Below, piece after piece: positions 34,980 through 44,424 of a stretch of DNA of 64,000 nucleotides. Position 1 is the first letter of the stretch; every line of letters begins with the position of its first letter. The notes under the pieces are model-generated. The model searched no databases. It saw nothing but the letters and a program-made list of their open reading frames with translations, and was not told the DNA's origin. Origin of the DNA: JAFAMB01 sp963775805 (lineage in GTDB: Bacteria; Verrucomicrobiota; Verrucomicrobiia; Chthoniobacterales; JAFAMB01); NCBI GenBank assembly GCA_963775805.1, contig CAVZKG010000005.1:62001-126000 (forward strand), read 5' to 3'. A program made the translations under genes and the position numbers.

Positions 34980-35450
34980 ATGCAACTTCTATTAGTACGC
35001 CACGCCGAGGCCGAACCAAACGCCGCGAATGACGAATTGCGCGCTCTGACGGATAAGGGAAGAAGGCAAGCCGCAAGTATCGGACGATTTTGCTCCAGTC
35101 ACGACCTGTTGCCCGAGATCATTTTATCCAGCCCGCTGACCCGCGCGCGCCAGACTGCGAAGTTTGTTGCGCGGGAACTGGGCCTGTCAAAACTGGTCCA
35201 TATCGAAGAGTTTCTCGCCATCGGAATGGCACCCGATTCAGCTCTTTCTGGACTCGACAAATATTGGGGAAAGACGAGCGTCATGGTAGTTGGACACGAG
35301 CCTGACTTCAGCCAACTGGCCGGCGTATTGATCGGTGGTCACGCGGGCAGTGTTCATTTTCGAAAAGCGACCCTTCTTTGCGTCAATCTTCAAAACCTTA
35401 AACCCGGAGCCGGCACAATCGAGTTCCTCATCCCAGTACGATGCTTATGA
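34980..35450 (+). CDS. sixA: Phosphohistidine phosphatase SixA-like
   Basis: The histidine-phosphatase (RHG) protein starts MQLLLVRHAEAEP with the catalytic His8 and has SSPLTRARQTA and a second His in VVGHEPDFSQL. SixA removes phosphate from histidine in two-component or PTS proteins. The frame opens 48 bases earlier at a GTG overlapping the holB stop, but the RHG motif normally begins at residue 5-8, so I use the ATG at 34980 (156 residues). It overlaps pgl by 10 bases. Confidence 0.85.
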   Translation: MQLLLVRHAEAEPNAANDELRALTDKGRRQAASIGRFCSSHDLLPEIILSSPLTRARQTAKFVARELGLSKLVHIEEFLAIGMAPDSALSGLDKYWGKTSVMVVGHEPDFSQLAGVLIGGHAGSVHFRKATLLCVNLQNLKPGAGTIEFLIPVRCL

Positions 35451-36127
35451 ATCCCGAGATAATTCGAACCAAACAATTTGTAGAGACCGCCGTTTCGTAC
35501 ATCGAAACCGCTGCAGCACAGGCAATTGAAGAACGTGGATTTTTTCGGATAGCGCTCAGTGGCGGAAACACGCCGCGACCAATTTACCAGGCACTTGGCC
35601 AAAAGGATCATCAATGGTCAAAGTGGATTGTCACATTTGGCGATGAACGTTGCGTGCCGCCGGAAGATGCGCAGAGTAACTTCCGGATGGTTTCGGAGTC
35701 GCTGCTCGCGCTCGCGACGCCGGGCGAAGTATTCCGAATGGAAGGCGAAATTGACTCGGAGCAGGCAGCCTTGAAATACGAAAAAGTCCTTCATTCCCTA
35801 GCGGCGCGATTCAATGAGGCCCGGTACACCCATGATTTGATCCTTCTCGGTCTGGGGGGTGATGGACACACTGCCTCCCTGTTTCCCGGAACGGCAGCAT
35901 TAAAAGAAACGCAAAGGGATGTCGTCAGCAATTTCGTGCCAAAGTTCAATACCCATCGCATCACCTTTACTTATCCGCTTATTAATGCGTCGCGGCGTGT
36001 CGCGTTCCTTGTGAACGATCCGACCAAGCAATCGGTGATCGATCAAGTACTCGAACGCGGCCACGAATTTCCCTCCGAAGGAATCCAGCCCGTGAACGGG
36101 GAGCTGGTCTGGTTGCTCGGAGAGTAG
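35441..36127 (+). CDS. pgl: 6-phosphogluconolactonase (DevB/Pgl type)
   Basis: The 228-residue enzyme hydrolyses 6-phosphogluconolactone in the pentose phosphate pathway. It contains IALSGGNTPRPIYQAL, TFGDERCVPPEDAQSNFRM and LILLGLGGDGHTASLFPGT, all strong DevB-type signatures. The length is typical (about 225-245). It overlaps the end of sixA. No glucose-6-phosphate dehydrogenase gene is nearby. Confidence 0.95.
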   Translation: MLMNPEIIRTKQFVETAVSYIETAAAQAIEERGFFRIALSGGNTPRPIYQALGQKDHQWSKWIVTFGDERCVPPEDAQSNFRMVSESLLALATPGEVFRMEGEIDSEQAALKYEKVLHSLAARFNEARYTHDLILLGLGGDGHTASLFPGTAALKETQRDVVSNFVPKFNTHRITFTYPLINASRRVAFLVNDPTKQSVIDQVLERGHEFPSEGIQPVNGELVWLLGE

Positions 36128-36214
36128 GCGCGTTTAACGCGGTTATATCGAAATGCGTCCGTTTGCCGACTCGATAACGCTGGCAGGCGGACCAAGTCGT
36201 GATACGATGCGCGA

Positions 36215-36790
36215 ATGCGCACGTCACCCGCAAGTTTTGCGATGAGTGAACTCAGTACGATTGTCGAGCGATGTAATCCGGACTTTGACTCGGCGCGCGC
36301 GATTTCCTGGCGAATCGAAGAAGAAAGTTGGGCCGAATGGCTCCAATCGTTATTCGAACCAATCGTTCTGCCGCATCTGGGGGGCGTGCTCGGTTTGGCG
36401 GAACGGCAATCTGCTCGAGAGATTATCCGGTTGGATGTCGAATTGAACCGTTGCCTGAAACCCTGGGCGAGACAAAGCAGTATCGATGCTGGCCGTCTGT
36501 TGCTTCAACGGCGTACACCGCGCAGCGAACGATTGATAGCCCGAATCCAGGAAGCGATCCGAGTCGGGGACGCGTTTGGGCATTTTGCGACGTTGTATGC
36601 CGTGCGATGCTGTGCTTTTTCGATTCCGGCGCGGACTGCAATTCTCAGCTACCTGTTGCAGGAATTGGCTGTGGGTGCGCCGGGCGCATCGGCTCGGGTG
36701 AAACTGCTGGAAACCTCGGTTGAATCGGTGAACGAATTTTTGCGTATATCCTCAAACGGATCGAATGAGGGTTTGCGTGTCCATGGCTGA
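36215..36790 (+). CDS. Hypothetical helical protein upstream of clpS
   Basis: The 191-residue (or 182-residue, from the ATG at 36242) protein is alpha-helical with no signal peptide. It contains LLLQRRTPRSERLIARIQEAIR and FGHFATLYAVRCCAFSIPART. The C-terminal half has a loose UreF-like look (AILSYLLQELAVGAPGASARVKLL), but no urease gene is nearby and I do not assign that function. It overlaps the start of clpS by a few bases and may be co-translated with it. Confidence 0.6.
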   Translation: MRTSPASFAMSELSTIVERCNPDFDSARAISWRIEEESWAEWLQSLFEPIVLPHLGGVLGLAERQSAREIIRLDVELNRCLKPWARQSSIDAGRLLLQRRTPRSERLIARIQEAIRVGDAFGHFATLYAVRCCAFSIPARTAILSYLLQELAVGAPGASARVKLLETSVESVNEFLRISSNGSNEGLRVHG

Positions 36791-37058
36791 AACCGCTGTT
36801 GAACCCAAGGTTGAATTGTCGATCGGAGTTCCGTGGAACGTTGTTGTGCACGACGACCCCGTGAACCTGATGAGTTACGTCACGATGGTCTTCCAGCGTG
36901 TTTTTGGGTTCTCGAAAGAGAAAGCGCAACTTCATATGCTGGAAGTTCATCATAAAGGGCGGTCCATTGTCTGGTCGGGTGCCCGGGAGCGGGCTGAGTT
37001 TTATGTCCAGCAGTTGCACGGCTATCTGTTGCTGGCGACGTTGGAGAAATCTCAATGA
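36783..37058 (+). CDS. clpS: ATP-dependent Clp protease adaptor ClpS
   Basis: The 91-residue protein delivers N-degron substrates to ClpA or ClpC. It contains the conserved NVVVHDDPVNLMSYVTMVF (binding-pocket Asn-Asp-Asp) and KAQLHMLEVHHKGRSIVW. I prefer the ATG at 36783; another lies 18 bases upstream. A DUF2017 protein starts right after its stop, the same gene order as in Actinobacteria. Confidence 0.93.
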   Translation: MAETAVEPKVELSIGVPWNVVVHDDPVNLMSYVTMVFQRVFGFSKEKAQLHMLEVHHKGRSIVWSGARERAEFYVQQLHGYLLLATLEKSQ

Positions 37059-37059
37059 G

Positions 37060-37551
37060 ATGATGATTCGTGGGCAAAAGGAAAAAGGGATCGAGTTCGC
37101 GGACATCGAACCAATAGAAGCTGATCTGCTTCGACAGGTGCCCGTTGTTTGTGAGAGTGGCGAAATCGGGCGTGCCGAAGAAAGGTTGTACAGCAAACCG
37201 GCTGAGGCGACAGAAACGCAGTTTCTAAACGACTGGGACGAATACGTACGCCCGGAACTGCGCCACCTCTTTCAATCCGCAAGAAAAACTGTGAGCGACG
37301 ACCTTACAAGGCTCGCAATTGGTCCTGGAAAGCTGAGCCGGCTTCTCGTTCCGCAGGCGCACGCAGATGCGTGGCTGAACGCTCTCAACCAGGCGCGACT
37401 GATTCTTGCAACTAAATTCAATTTTACTAATCGTGAGCTGTCAATGCATGAACGGCCAAAATGGTTCTCGCGGCGTGATATGGTCCTTCAACAGATAAAC
37501 TTTTACGCGGAAATCCAGGAACGCATAATTGACGTGGCGACGGGCGAATGA
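37060..37551 (+). CDS. DUF2017 family protein
   Basis: The 163-residue protein matches the DUF2017 pattern: an N-terminal acidic segment (FADIEPIEADLLRQVP), a middle DWDEYVRPELRHLFQ and a C-terminal AWLNALNQARLILATKFNF, which recalls the WLxALNxxRLxLGTRL motif of actinobacterial DUF2017. The function is unknown, but constant linkage to clpS suggests a part in regulated proteolysis (inference). The start is one base after the clpS stop; a second ATG follows immediately. GGAGAAA precedes it. Confidence 0.8.
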   Translation: MMIRGQKEKGIEFADIEPIEADLLRQVPVVCESGEIGRAEERLYSKPAEATETQFLNDWDEYVRPELRHLFQSARKTVSDDLTRLAIGPGKLSRLLVPQAHADAWLNALNQARLILATKFNFTNRELSMHERPKWFSRRDMVLQQINFYAEIQERIIDVATGE

Positions 37552-37610
37552 AGTTGGGAGCAGGATGGTTAACGCGGTTGTCTCTTCGCGCCTGTCGATC
37601 CGGTGGGTTT

Positions 37611-37656
37611 CTAGCCCGCGTTTCTAACCTCCCCGTGAGAAATGGCGCAAGGCTAG
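37611..37656. repeat. Palindromic element, copy in tandem-gene gap
   Basis: CTAGCC at 37611 and GGCTAG at 37651-37656 are inverted ends around TTTCTAAC-CTCCCC-GTGAGAAA (37621-37642). This is the same core as at 3324-3351. It lies between DUF2017 and the 37716 gene, both on the plus strand, so it does not hold a stop codon here. Confidence 0.7.
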
Positions 37657-37715
37657 GTGGCGCGTAGATTGAATTCCGATCTTGAAGCGATGGTGCGACT
37701 GGCTAGGCTTGCCCT

Positions 37716-38189
37716 ATGAGTAAACCCGTTGTCGAAGTGCAGGTGCGCGCCGTGATTCCCACGAGCGGCGGCTGCGCTGTGTTTATTGGCAACGAGCAGA
37801 AGGTCTTTGTGATCTACGTGGACCAAAGTGTGGGCGCCGCGATCACGATGTTTATGCGTGGGACCCAGAAAGAGAGGCCACTTACGCACGATTTGCTCGG
37901 CCACATCTTGCGAGCGCTCGGGGCAAAAGTCGAACGCGTGATTGTGAACGACCTGAAACGCGGCACCTACTTTGCGAGGTTGATTCTCAGCGCCGAAAAC
38001 GAACTCCAGCAGAAGAAGATCGTCGAGATCGATGCCCGGCCAAGCGACTGCATCGCGATGGCAACACAGCAGACAGCACCAATCTACGTTAGTCGTGAAG
38101 TCTGGCAGGAGGTCGAAGACATGAGCGATGTTCTCCGTAAGATGGAAGAGGAAAGTTCCCAGTCCGAAGAGAGCGATGGGGAACCATAA
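37716..38189 (+). CDS. Bifunctional nuclease family protein (BFN/DUF151)
   Basis: The 157-residue protein carries the BFN domain: VFIGNEQKVFVIYVDQSVGAAI, RPLTHDLLGHIL, and VEIDARPSDCIAMATQQTAPIYVS. Some BFN members have DNase and RNase activity, but many bacterial ones are uncharacterised. The acidic tail (EEESSQSEESDGEP) is probably disordered. It is a single gene after the repeat; a T8 run after the stop (38211-38218) may mark its end. Confidence 0.88.
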   Translation: MSKPVVEVQVRAVIPTSGGCAVFIGNEQKVFVIYVDQSVGAAITMFMRGTQKERPLTHDLLGHILRALGAKVERVIVNDLKRGTYFARLILSAENELQQKKIVEIDARPSDCIAMATQQTAPIYVSREVWQEVEDMSDVLRKMEEESSQSEESDGEP

Positions 38190-38265
38190 AGGTCCGCTGG
38201 TTCGCCTCAGTTTTTTTTAAGCTCACCATTGAATTTGAGACCTTCTCAAATACTGTGCCGTCGAA

Positions 38266-40188
38266 ATGACTGAAAGCTGGGATATTCCGTCCGCCATAGC
38301 GCTTTATAATATCGATCGCTGGGGAGGGGGATATTTCAATATCAACGCCTCTGGGAATGTCCAGGCGATGCCCACTCAGGCATATGGCGAGACCATCGAT
38401 TTGATGGACGTCGTCGCTGAGGCACGCGAGCGCGGCATGGCTTTCCCATTGGTTATCCGCTTCCAGGATCTTTTGCGTCACAGGGTCGAGACAATCAACC
38501 GCGCGTTCCACTCCGCGATTGCCGAAGCAAATTATCAAAACGTCTATAAAGGGGTTTTCCCGATAAAGGTTAACCAGCTTCGCGAGGTCGTTGAAGAAAT
38601 CATGGATGCCGGCCGCCCGTTCAACTTCGGGTTGGAAGCCGGAAGCAAGCCGGAACTCATCGCCGCCTTGGCGGTTCATCGCGATCCAGAAAGTTTGATC
38701 ATCTGTAACGGTTACAAGGATCCAACATTTATTAAGAACGCGTTGCTTGGACGAAAGCTTGGCAAGCAGGTGATCATGGTTGTCGAAAAGCTTGAAGAAG
38801 TCCGCCAGATTGTTCAGGTCTCGCGGGAAATGGGCGTTGTTCCTTTGATCGGGCTCCGTCTCCGGCTTCAGTCGAAGGGCTCGGGAAAATGGGCTACCAG
38901 TGGCGGAGAAAACGCAAAATTCGGCTTGTCCACAGCCGACCTGATCGCAGCGAGCAACTATCTCAAAGATGAAGAAATGGCCGAATCTTTGGTGCTCGTT
39001 CATTTCCATGTCGGCTCCCAGGTGCCGGATATTGGCGTGATCAAACGCGCCGTGAGGGAGGCCGCTCGATTTTACGCGAAGCTGTCGAAGATGGGGCATC
39101 CGATGCAATTCATCGATGTCGGTGGCGGGCTCGGTGTCGATTACGACGGGTCACGCACCGCCTTCGACAGTTCGATGAACTACACACTCCAGGAGTACGC
39201 TAGGGATGTTGTTTACAACATCGTTGACGTATGCGACTCGGAGAAAGTCGCACATCCGGTGATCGTGAGTGAAGGAGGTCGCGCCATCGTCGCTCATCAT
39301 TCGGTTCTTGTGGTGGAGTCCTTCGGTTCAATCGAAAAGGGAAGTTCAGACATTTCTCTCGAAAAGCGTGAAAGCGATCCCAAACTTTTCCACGATATGG
39401 TCGAAACGCAGAAGGCGCTGACCAAACAGAATCGGATGGAAGTGCTGCACGATGCCCAGCAAATCAAAGAGCAATGCCAGTCAATGTTCGATCTCGGCCT
39501 GCTGGATTTGGAGAGCAAAGCGAAGATCGAAACGATTTATTGGCAGATCGCGCAATCGGTTGTCGAACTCTGCCGCGGAATGCGCTATACGCCGGACGAA
39601 GTCAAAGAACTTGAGACAGCACTGGGAGATCAGTATCTCTGCAATTTTTCCGTGTTCCAATCATTACTGGATCATTGGGCTTTGGGTCAGCTTTTTCCAA
39701 TCATGCCGATCCATCATCTCGATCTGCCGCCAGATCGCAACGGAACCCTGGTCGATATAACATGTGATTCGGACGGGAAAGTGAACCGGTTCATTGATCT
39801 GCAAGATGTGAAGGAGACGCTGCCGTTACATCGGATTCAACCAGGAGAGACTTACTATCTCGGGTTTTTCCTCATGGGTGCCTATCAGGATATCATGGGC
39901 GATCTGCATAATCTTTTCGGCCGCGTCAACGAAGTGCACGTCTTCCTGGACGAAGATGAAGAGTCCGGATGGTATATCGAGGAAGTCATCGAAGGCAGCA
40001 CTGTTGGTAGCGTCCTTTCCATGACGCAGTGGGATCAACCCGAATTGATTCGCCTGGTGAAGGCCCAGGTTGACGCTGCCATCAAGTCCGATCGCCTTAA
40101 GCCAAACGAGGCTATGCGACTATTAGCCGAGTACGAGCGGGGCTTGAAAGGGTATACCTACCTGAATTTCCAGAATGGAGCCAAGTAG
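38266..40188 (+). CDS. speA: Biosynthetic arginine decarboxylase
   Basis: The 640-residue PLP enzyme converts arginine to agmatine, the first step of the agmatine route to putrescine and spermidine. The PLP lysine is Lys101 in GVFPIKVNQL. Other marks are FNFGLEAGSKPEL, LVHFHVGSQVPDIG, and the C-terminal VEICDSDGKVN-type metal/active-site region (ITCDSDGKVNRF). The length matches SpeA (630-660). No agmatinase or agmatine deiminase is nearby. It ends 10 bases from the convergent HAF-repeat gene. Confidence 0.96.
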   Translation: MTESWDIPSAIALYNIDRWGGGYFNINASGNVQAMPTQAYGETIDLMDVVAEARERGMAFPLVIRFQDLLRHRVETINRAFHSAIAEANYQNVYKGVFPIKVNQLREVVEEIMDAGRPFNFGLEAGSKPELIAALAVHRDPESLIICNGYKDPTFIKNALLGRKLGKQVIMVVEKLEEVRQIVQVSREMGVVPLIGLRLRLQSKGSGKWATSGGENAKFGLSTADLIAASNYLKDEEMAESLVLVHFHVGSQVPDIGVIKRAVREAARFYAKLSKMGHPMQFIDVGGGLGVDYDGSRTAFDSSMNYTLQEYARDVVYNIVDVCDSEKVAHPVIVSEGGRAIVAHHSVLVVESFGSIEKGSSDISLEKRESDPKLFHDMVETQKALTKQNRMEVLHDAQQIKEQCQSMFDLGLLDLESKAKIETIYWQIAQSVVELCRGMRYTPDEVKELETALGDQYLCNFSVFQSLLDHWALGQLFPIMPIHHLDLPPDRNGTLVDITCDSDGKVNRFIDLQDVKETLPLHRIQPGETYYLGFFLMGAYQDIMGDLHNLFGRVNEVHVFLDEDEESGWYIEEVIEGSTVGSVLSMTQWDQPELIRLVKAQVDAAIKSDRLKPNEAMRLLAEYERGLKGYTYLNFQNGAK

Positions 40189-40198
40189 TTTTCGTCAT

Positions 40199-41278
40199 TT
40201 ATGGTTTGGGTGTTAACAAAAACCCGTGAGCAGAGCCGCCTATCGTCCCGTTGCCGATGATTTGACCCGATTTGTTAATGCCGGTCGCCGCAATCAGCGT
40301 CCATTGTAACGCTGGATCGATGCATTGGTTGAGATCGTACATTTTGCCGGACTTATAAAGGAAAGGATGTGTGACATTCGAATCCGATCCACCGTTCTTT
40401 ATCTCCGAGTATCCGACGATCTCGCCGTCCGCATTCAAAGCGGAAGCGTTTGATTTGGCGCCGCCCAGAGTCCCTAAATCCGTCCAATTATTGCCATCAA
40501 AAAGGAACGCGTGCACTGAACCATTGGCAAGGGCGGCGGCTCCGACGATTTCGCCCTTGTCATTGATTGCGGTCGCCTCGGAGTAGTTGCCACCGAGTGA
40601 GCCCAAAAAATTGAGCGCCGGCTCCTTTTCGGTATCAGAGACGATCGCCCTGCTCTGTCCGCCGTGCAGCGGCGTGAGATTGCCGATCACTTCACCGCTC
40701 GAATTGATTCCAACCGCCGGGTTTCGAAGTCCGGACTTCTCAAGCGGGAACTCCTTGGCCCCGTCCCAACCATGTTTCGTAAAAAAGCCACGAAATCCGA
40801 TTGTCCCATCTGATAGTCGTGTCATTGCGTAGCCAGCTAACCGCTCTTCGTCGTTCACTACGACAGGAACATAATTCTCTCCGGCACCGCGTGCGCCGGG
40901 CTTAAGGCTGCTAGTAGAGAGACTGTCGAATTTTCCGTCATGAAACCAAAACCCGCTCGTGATGAGTTTACCTTGGACAACTTTGCCAGTGATCTCGTCC
41001 TTCGAATTGACAGAGTATGGAAAAAGATCCTGGTCACTGCTGAGACCGCTCTTCGGATCCAGGTTGCGCAGAAGTGTGATTTTCCCGTTGGCCCACAGGG
41101 CGCCCTCTTGGCGCGTGTCTCGATTGTAAAAGCCGACGATCGTTCCGCTGTCATTTATCCCGGTCGGATGCAATTCTCCGAGATCAGTGATTGTGAATCT
41201 TGGTCCATCGACATCAGCGCCCAAAACTCTGAGAAAAGCGCTGAGAAGGACAAAGACAAGTGGAATGAAAGGTCTCAT
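40199..41278 (-). CDS. Secreted HAF-repeat protein
   Basis: The 359-residue protein begins with a signal peptide (FIPLVFVLLSAFLRVLGAD) after the ATG at 41276-41278. It consists of at least six repeats built on the pattern A-hydrophobic-N-x-x-G-E-I-V-G (for instance AINDKGEIVGAA, ALNADGEIVGYS, GINKSGQIIGNG) with DLGTLGG spacers, the HAF family (TIGR02913). These are predicted extracellular beta-propeller-like proteins without a known activity. Confidence 0.85.
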   Translation of the reverse strand: MRPFIPLVFVLLSAFLRVLGADVDGPRFTITDLGELHPTGINDSGTIVGFYNRDTRQEGALWANGKITLLRNLDPKSGLSSDQDLFPYSVNSKDEITGKVVQGKLITSGFWFHDGKFDSLSTSSLKPGARGAGENYVPVVVNDEERLAGYAMTRLSDGTIGFRGFFTKHGWDGAKEFPLEKSGLRNPAVGINSSGEVIGNLTPLHGGQSRAIVSDTEKEPALNFLGSLGGNYSEATAINDKGEIVGAAALANGSVHAFLFDGNNWTDLGTLGGAKSNASALNADGEIVGYSEIKNGGSDSNVTHPFLYKSGKMYDLNQCIDPALQWTLIAATGINKSGQIIGNGTIGGSAHGFLLTPKP

Positions 41279-41398
41279 AGAAACTTCCTGCAATCCGGCG
41301 ATGATCGCGAAATGCACTCGATCTATTCAAGAACTAATCCGCTTCATCGGTTTTGCGGCAATTGACTGATCTCTATACAACGGAAAGGGTAATACGTT

Positions 41399-43528
41399 TT
41401 ATTTTCCGAAAAGATGCCGCAACGAATCCAGCAATCGATTCGTAAAATTTCCGGGCCCTGTGCCTTGTTCACCGGTATCGCTTGAGGCGCCAATTCTTTG
41501 GTCGCGGTGAATTGGACATGAATCGGTGGGAACAATTGATTGCGGCAGCATGATATCGTAGGCGTCACCAGCCGTGGCACATTCGTCCGTGGCAAGCCGA
41601 TTGGATATTGAGCAAAGCTTTACATGCACCAGCGGCTCGGGTGAAGGGAAGGTTCCGTCTGGATATTTCTTTCGAGATGCTCTTTCCATCACCTTAACCC
41701 AGATCGGCAAAGCCAGCGTTGCGCCGTAACCATTTTCCTCGATTGCCTGCGGTTGGTCGAATCCCACCCAAACTCCGCATGTCAGTGAGTTTGTGAATCC
41801 AACAAACCATGCGTCCTTATAACTATCCGTCGTTCCGGTCTTGCCTGCAGCAATTCGCGTGAGTCCGAGCGATTTTGCCGAAGCGGCTGTCCCGCGTTCG
41901 ACAACGCCGCGAAGCGTCTGAGTGATCATCCAAGCAATGGCCGGGGAGATTATCTGTTTCGACGTGGGATGCGCTTGGTAAATCACATTTCCGTCTATGT
42001 CGTCGATACGCTCTACGAGATACGGTTGAGCGCGCTCACCGCGTGCTGCAAAGCAGGAATATGCCGCAGTCACATCTTTGAGGTCAGACTCGAACGCGCC
42101 AAGATAGCTTGCCGGAAAACGCGGGATCGTACGCGCAAATCCGGCCGCTTGGCCTAGCGATATAACGCGATCGAGCGTCGCTAGTTCGCCGACCCGAATT
42201 GCCATCGTGTTCCGCGAATAGATGAGACCGTCGCGAGCCGGCAGAATTCCACGATTTGAATGATCTGAATTCTCGGGATGCCAGTTCGGTGCTGCTGAAA
42301 TTTCTCCGCGTCGTAGTGGCGAATCGTCAATCGCTGTCCCTGGCATCATCCCGTGGCCGTATGCTGTCGCATAAATGAATGGCTTGAATAGTGATCCCAC
42401 CTGCCGATAAGCCTGCAGTGCGCGATTGTACTTGCTCTCCTGATAGTCGCGCCCACCGATCAGCGCTCGAACTGCTCCCGTGCGGTTATCCATCGCGAAC
42501 ACCGCCCCCTGCAGGTATGGCGTGGATTCTCCTGTCGCGTGTGATTCACCAGAGAATTCGTTCTTTTTCGGGTGTCCATAGTTAGCTTTGCGCTCAGCCT
42601 GCGCGAGCTCGGCTTCGACCGCCAGCTCGCCGGCACGCTGGAGTTCCGGATCCAACGAGGTGTAGACGCGAAGTCCACCGCTGTCGATGGCATCCTGGCT
42701 CACAAGCCCCTGGACCTCGCGATAGATTGCATCCATTGCATAGTTTTCCTGCGTCGTGCTGGCCTTCTTGTTCGCGAGATTGATCGAAGCGCTTTTCGTA
42801 GACGCGGCCTGGCTCGATGAGATCATTTTCAATGCGGACATCCGGTCAAGCACCTCGTCTCGTTGAGCGATAGCCCCCTCCATATTTGTTCTCGGCGAGT
42901 AACGGTTCGGACTTCGAATCAGTCCCGCAAGCATGGCGCTTTCTCCCAGGGATAAATCGGCCGATTTCTTGCCGAAGTAAGTCTGGCTGGCAGTTTCCAA
43001 ACCATACACGCCAGAACCGAAATAAATCCGATCCGCGTAGAATTCGAGGATCTGCTCCTTCGTGAATGACTGTTCAATTCGGAGCGCAACGAATGCCTCC
43101 AAAATTTTTCGATTTAAGTTTCGACCTCCGAGCGGGAAGCTGTTTCGAGCCAATTGCTGGGTAATTGTGCTACCACCTTCGCGCACTCTAAGGTGGACTA
43201 TGTCGCGTACGATTGCTCGTGCGATTCCCACGGGGTCGATGCCGTGGTGCTCATAAAAGCGAGAGTCCTCACGCGCAAGCAACGCTTCTTTGAACGAACG
43301 CGAAATCCTTCCGGTCTCAAGCAATACCCGATTTTCACCTCGCAGTCGGCTGTATAGCTTCCCGTCCATGTCGTATACCGACGATCGCTCCGGGATTTTG
43401 CCAACATCTTTCAGATCGAACGTGAGTGACCATAAAAAATAAAAAATGCCCAGGATCGCTGTGCAAAGGGACCCCGACAACGCAAGGCCGATAAGCAGTT
43501 TGCCAGGAAATCGAACCTTGATGTTCAT
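41399..43528 (-). CDS. Class A penicillin-binding protein (PBP1 type)
   Basis: The 709-residue bifunctional peptidoglycan synthase has one N-terminal membrane anchor, a GT51 glycosyltransferase domain with catalytic Glu87 (AREDSRFYEHHG) and GGSTITQQLAR, and a transpeptidase domain with the SxxK motif at Ser379-Lys382 (GSLFKPF), SRN (YSRNTMA) and KTG (AAGKTGTTDS). It builds and cross-links glycan in the periplasm. The tail contains an extension with three cysteines. Whether it is closer to PBP1a or PBP1b is not clear. trmD lies immediately upstream. Confidence 0.95.
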   Translation of the reverse strand: MNIKVRFPGKLLIGLALSGSLCTAILGIFYFLWSLTFDLKDVGKIPERSSVYDMDGKLYSRLRGENRVLLETGRISRSFKEALLAREDSRFYEHHGIDPVGIARAIVRDIVHLRVREGGSTITQQLARNSFPLGGRNLNRKILEAFVALRIEQSFTKEQILEFYADRIYFGSGVYGLETASQTYFGKKSADLSLGESAMLAGLIRSPNRYSPRTNMEGAIAQRDEVLDRMSALKMISSSQAASTKSASINLANKKASTTQENYAMDAIYREVQGLVSQDAIDSGGLRVYTSLDPELQRAGELAVEAELAQAERKANYGHPKKNEFSGESHATGESTPYLQGAVFAMDNRTGAVRALIGGRDYQESKYNRALQAYRQVGSLFKPFIYATAYGHGMMPGTAIDDSPLRRGEISAAPNWHPENSDHSNRGILPARDGLIYSRNTMAIRVGELATLDRVISLGQAAGFARTIPRFPASYLGAFESDLKDVTAAYSCFAARGERAQPYLVERIDDIDGNVIYQAHPTSKQIISPAIAWMITQTLRGVVERGTAASAKSLGLTRIAAGKTGTTDSYKDAWFVGFTNSLTCGVWVGFDQPQAIEENGYGATLALPIWVKVMERASRKKYPDGTFPSPEPLVHVKLCSISNRLATDECATAGDAYDIMLPQSIVPTDSCPIHRDQRIGASSDTGEQGTGPGNFTNRLLDSLRHLFGK

Positions 43529-43555
43529 CTCAGCGCGAAGGGCCTTCCGCCAAAG

Positions 43556-44233
43556 TCACTGTTCCTCCATCAGGTCCGGGCGTCGCTCGCGTGTTTTTTG
43601 CCGAGCTTGCTCTTCGCGCCATTCGCGGATCGCGCGATGATGTCCTGACAGAAGGATTTCCGGGACACTCCAACCGCGAAATTCCTGCGGGCGTGTGTAC
43701 TGCGGATATTCAAGCAAACCCGAGGAAAACGATTCGTCGACAACCGAATCGCCATCGCCGAGGACCCCGGGAACCAAGCGGGCAACGGCGTCCACGACCA
43801 CCGCGGCGGCAACAGCACCATTCGAAAGGATGTAGTCGCCAATCGAAATCTCTTCGTCTGCCAGATGTTCAGCGATCCGGTGATCGACACCTTCGTAGTG
43901 GCCGCAAATCAATATCAGATGTTTATTCCGGCTCAGCTCGCCTGCAATCGCTTGGGTGAACCGCCGTCCGCCGGGACCCATCAAAATTACACGGGATCGC
44001 TCCGTCCGTATCGATTCGACCGCCGCAAAGATCGGCTCAGGTTTCATAACCATCCCGGGACCGCCTCCGTACGGGGGTTCATCTGTCACATGATGTTTGT
44101 CGGTGGTCCAGTCCCGTATATTCAGGCACCGGATCTGGATTAGCCGATTTTCCTGTGCCTTTTTTAGAACACTCTCGGAGAAGGCACCCGCGCAGAGCCT
44201 CGGAAAGAGTGTCAGAATGTCGAAAGAGATCAT
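43556..44233 (-). CDS. trmD: tRNA (guanine37-N1)-methyltransferase
   Basis: The 225-residue SPOUT-class enzyme methylates G37. It has DILTLFPRL at the start, the catalytic-Asp region RDWTTDKHHVTDEPPYGGGPGMVMKPE (residues about 40-67), ICGHYEGVD with the trefoil-knot SAM site, and LLSGHHRAIREWR. In many bacteria trmD follows rpsP and rimM, but here it stands alone upstream of the PBP gene, which may share its transcript. Confidence 0.95.
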   Translation of the reverse strand: MISFDILTLFPRLCAGAFSESVLKKAQENRLIQIRCLNIRDWTTDKHHVTDEPPYGGGPGMVMKPEPIFAAVESIRTERSRVILMGPGGRRFTQAIAGELSRNKHLILICGHYEGVDHRIAEHLADEEISIGDYILSNGAVAAAVVVDAVARLVPGVLGDGDSVVDESFSSGLLEYPQYTRPQEFRGWSVPEILLSGHHRAIREWREEQARQKTRERRPDLMEEQ

Positions 44234-44321
44234 AGGCGATCCGAGCAGTTGCTTGAGGGATCTCGGCTTACGACGGGAAGCTTTCGCCGAAGCAATCTGA
44301 AGCCTTGTCAGACAATGCGAA

Positions 44322-44343
44322 GGCGGACCAGTTACGGTCCGCC
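44322..44343 (-). terminator. Perfect 8-bp hairpin between the PG-binding gene and trmD
   Basis: GGCGGACC-AGTTAC-GGTCCGCC forms a perfect stem downstream of the minus-strand gene at 44425-44973 and ahead of trmD. It has only a short T stretch, so the terminator call is moderate. Confidence 0.55.
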
Positions 44344-44424
44344 TCGCGCGTTAAGCTTAAAATTTCTCGGTAGCCACTTCGGATGCAATGCGGCACGCCA
44401 AGCACGGTTTCGTCCACACGCGAA

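Noticed and set aside
36215..36790. Urease accessory protein UreF
   Set aside because: The likeness is limited to a loose helical pattern and no other urease gene is present, so it is left as hypothetical.
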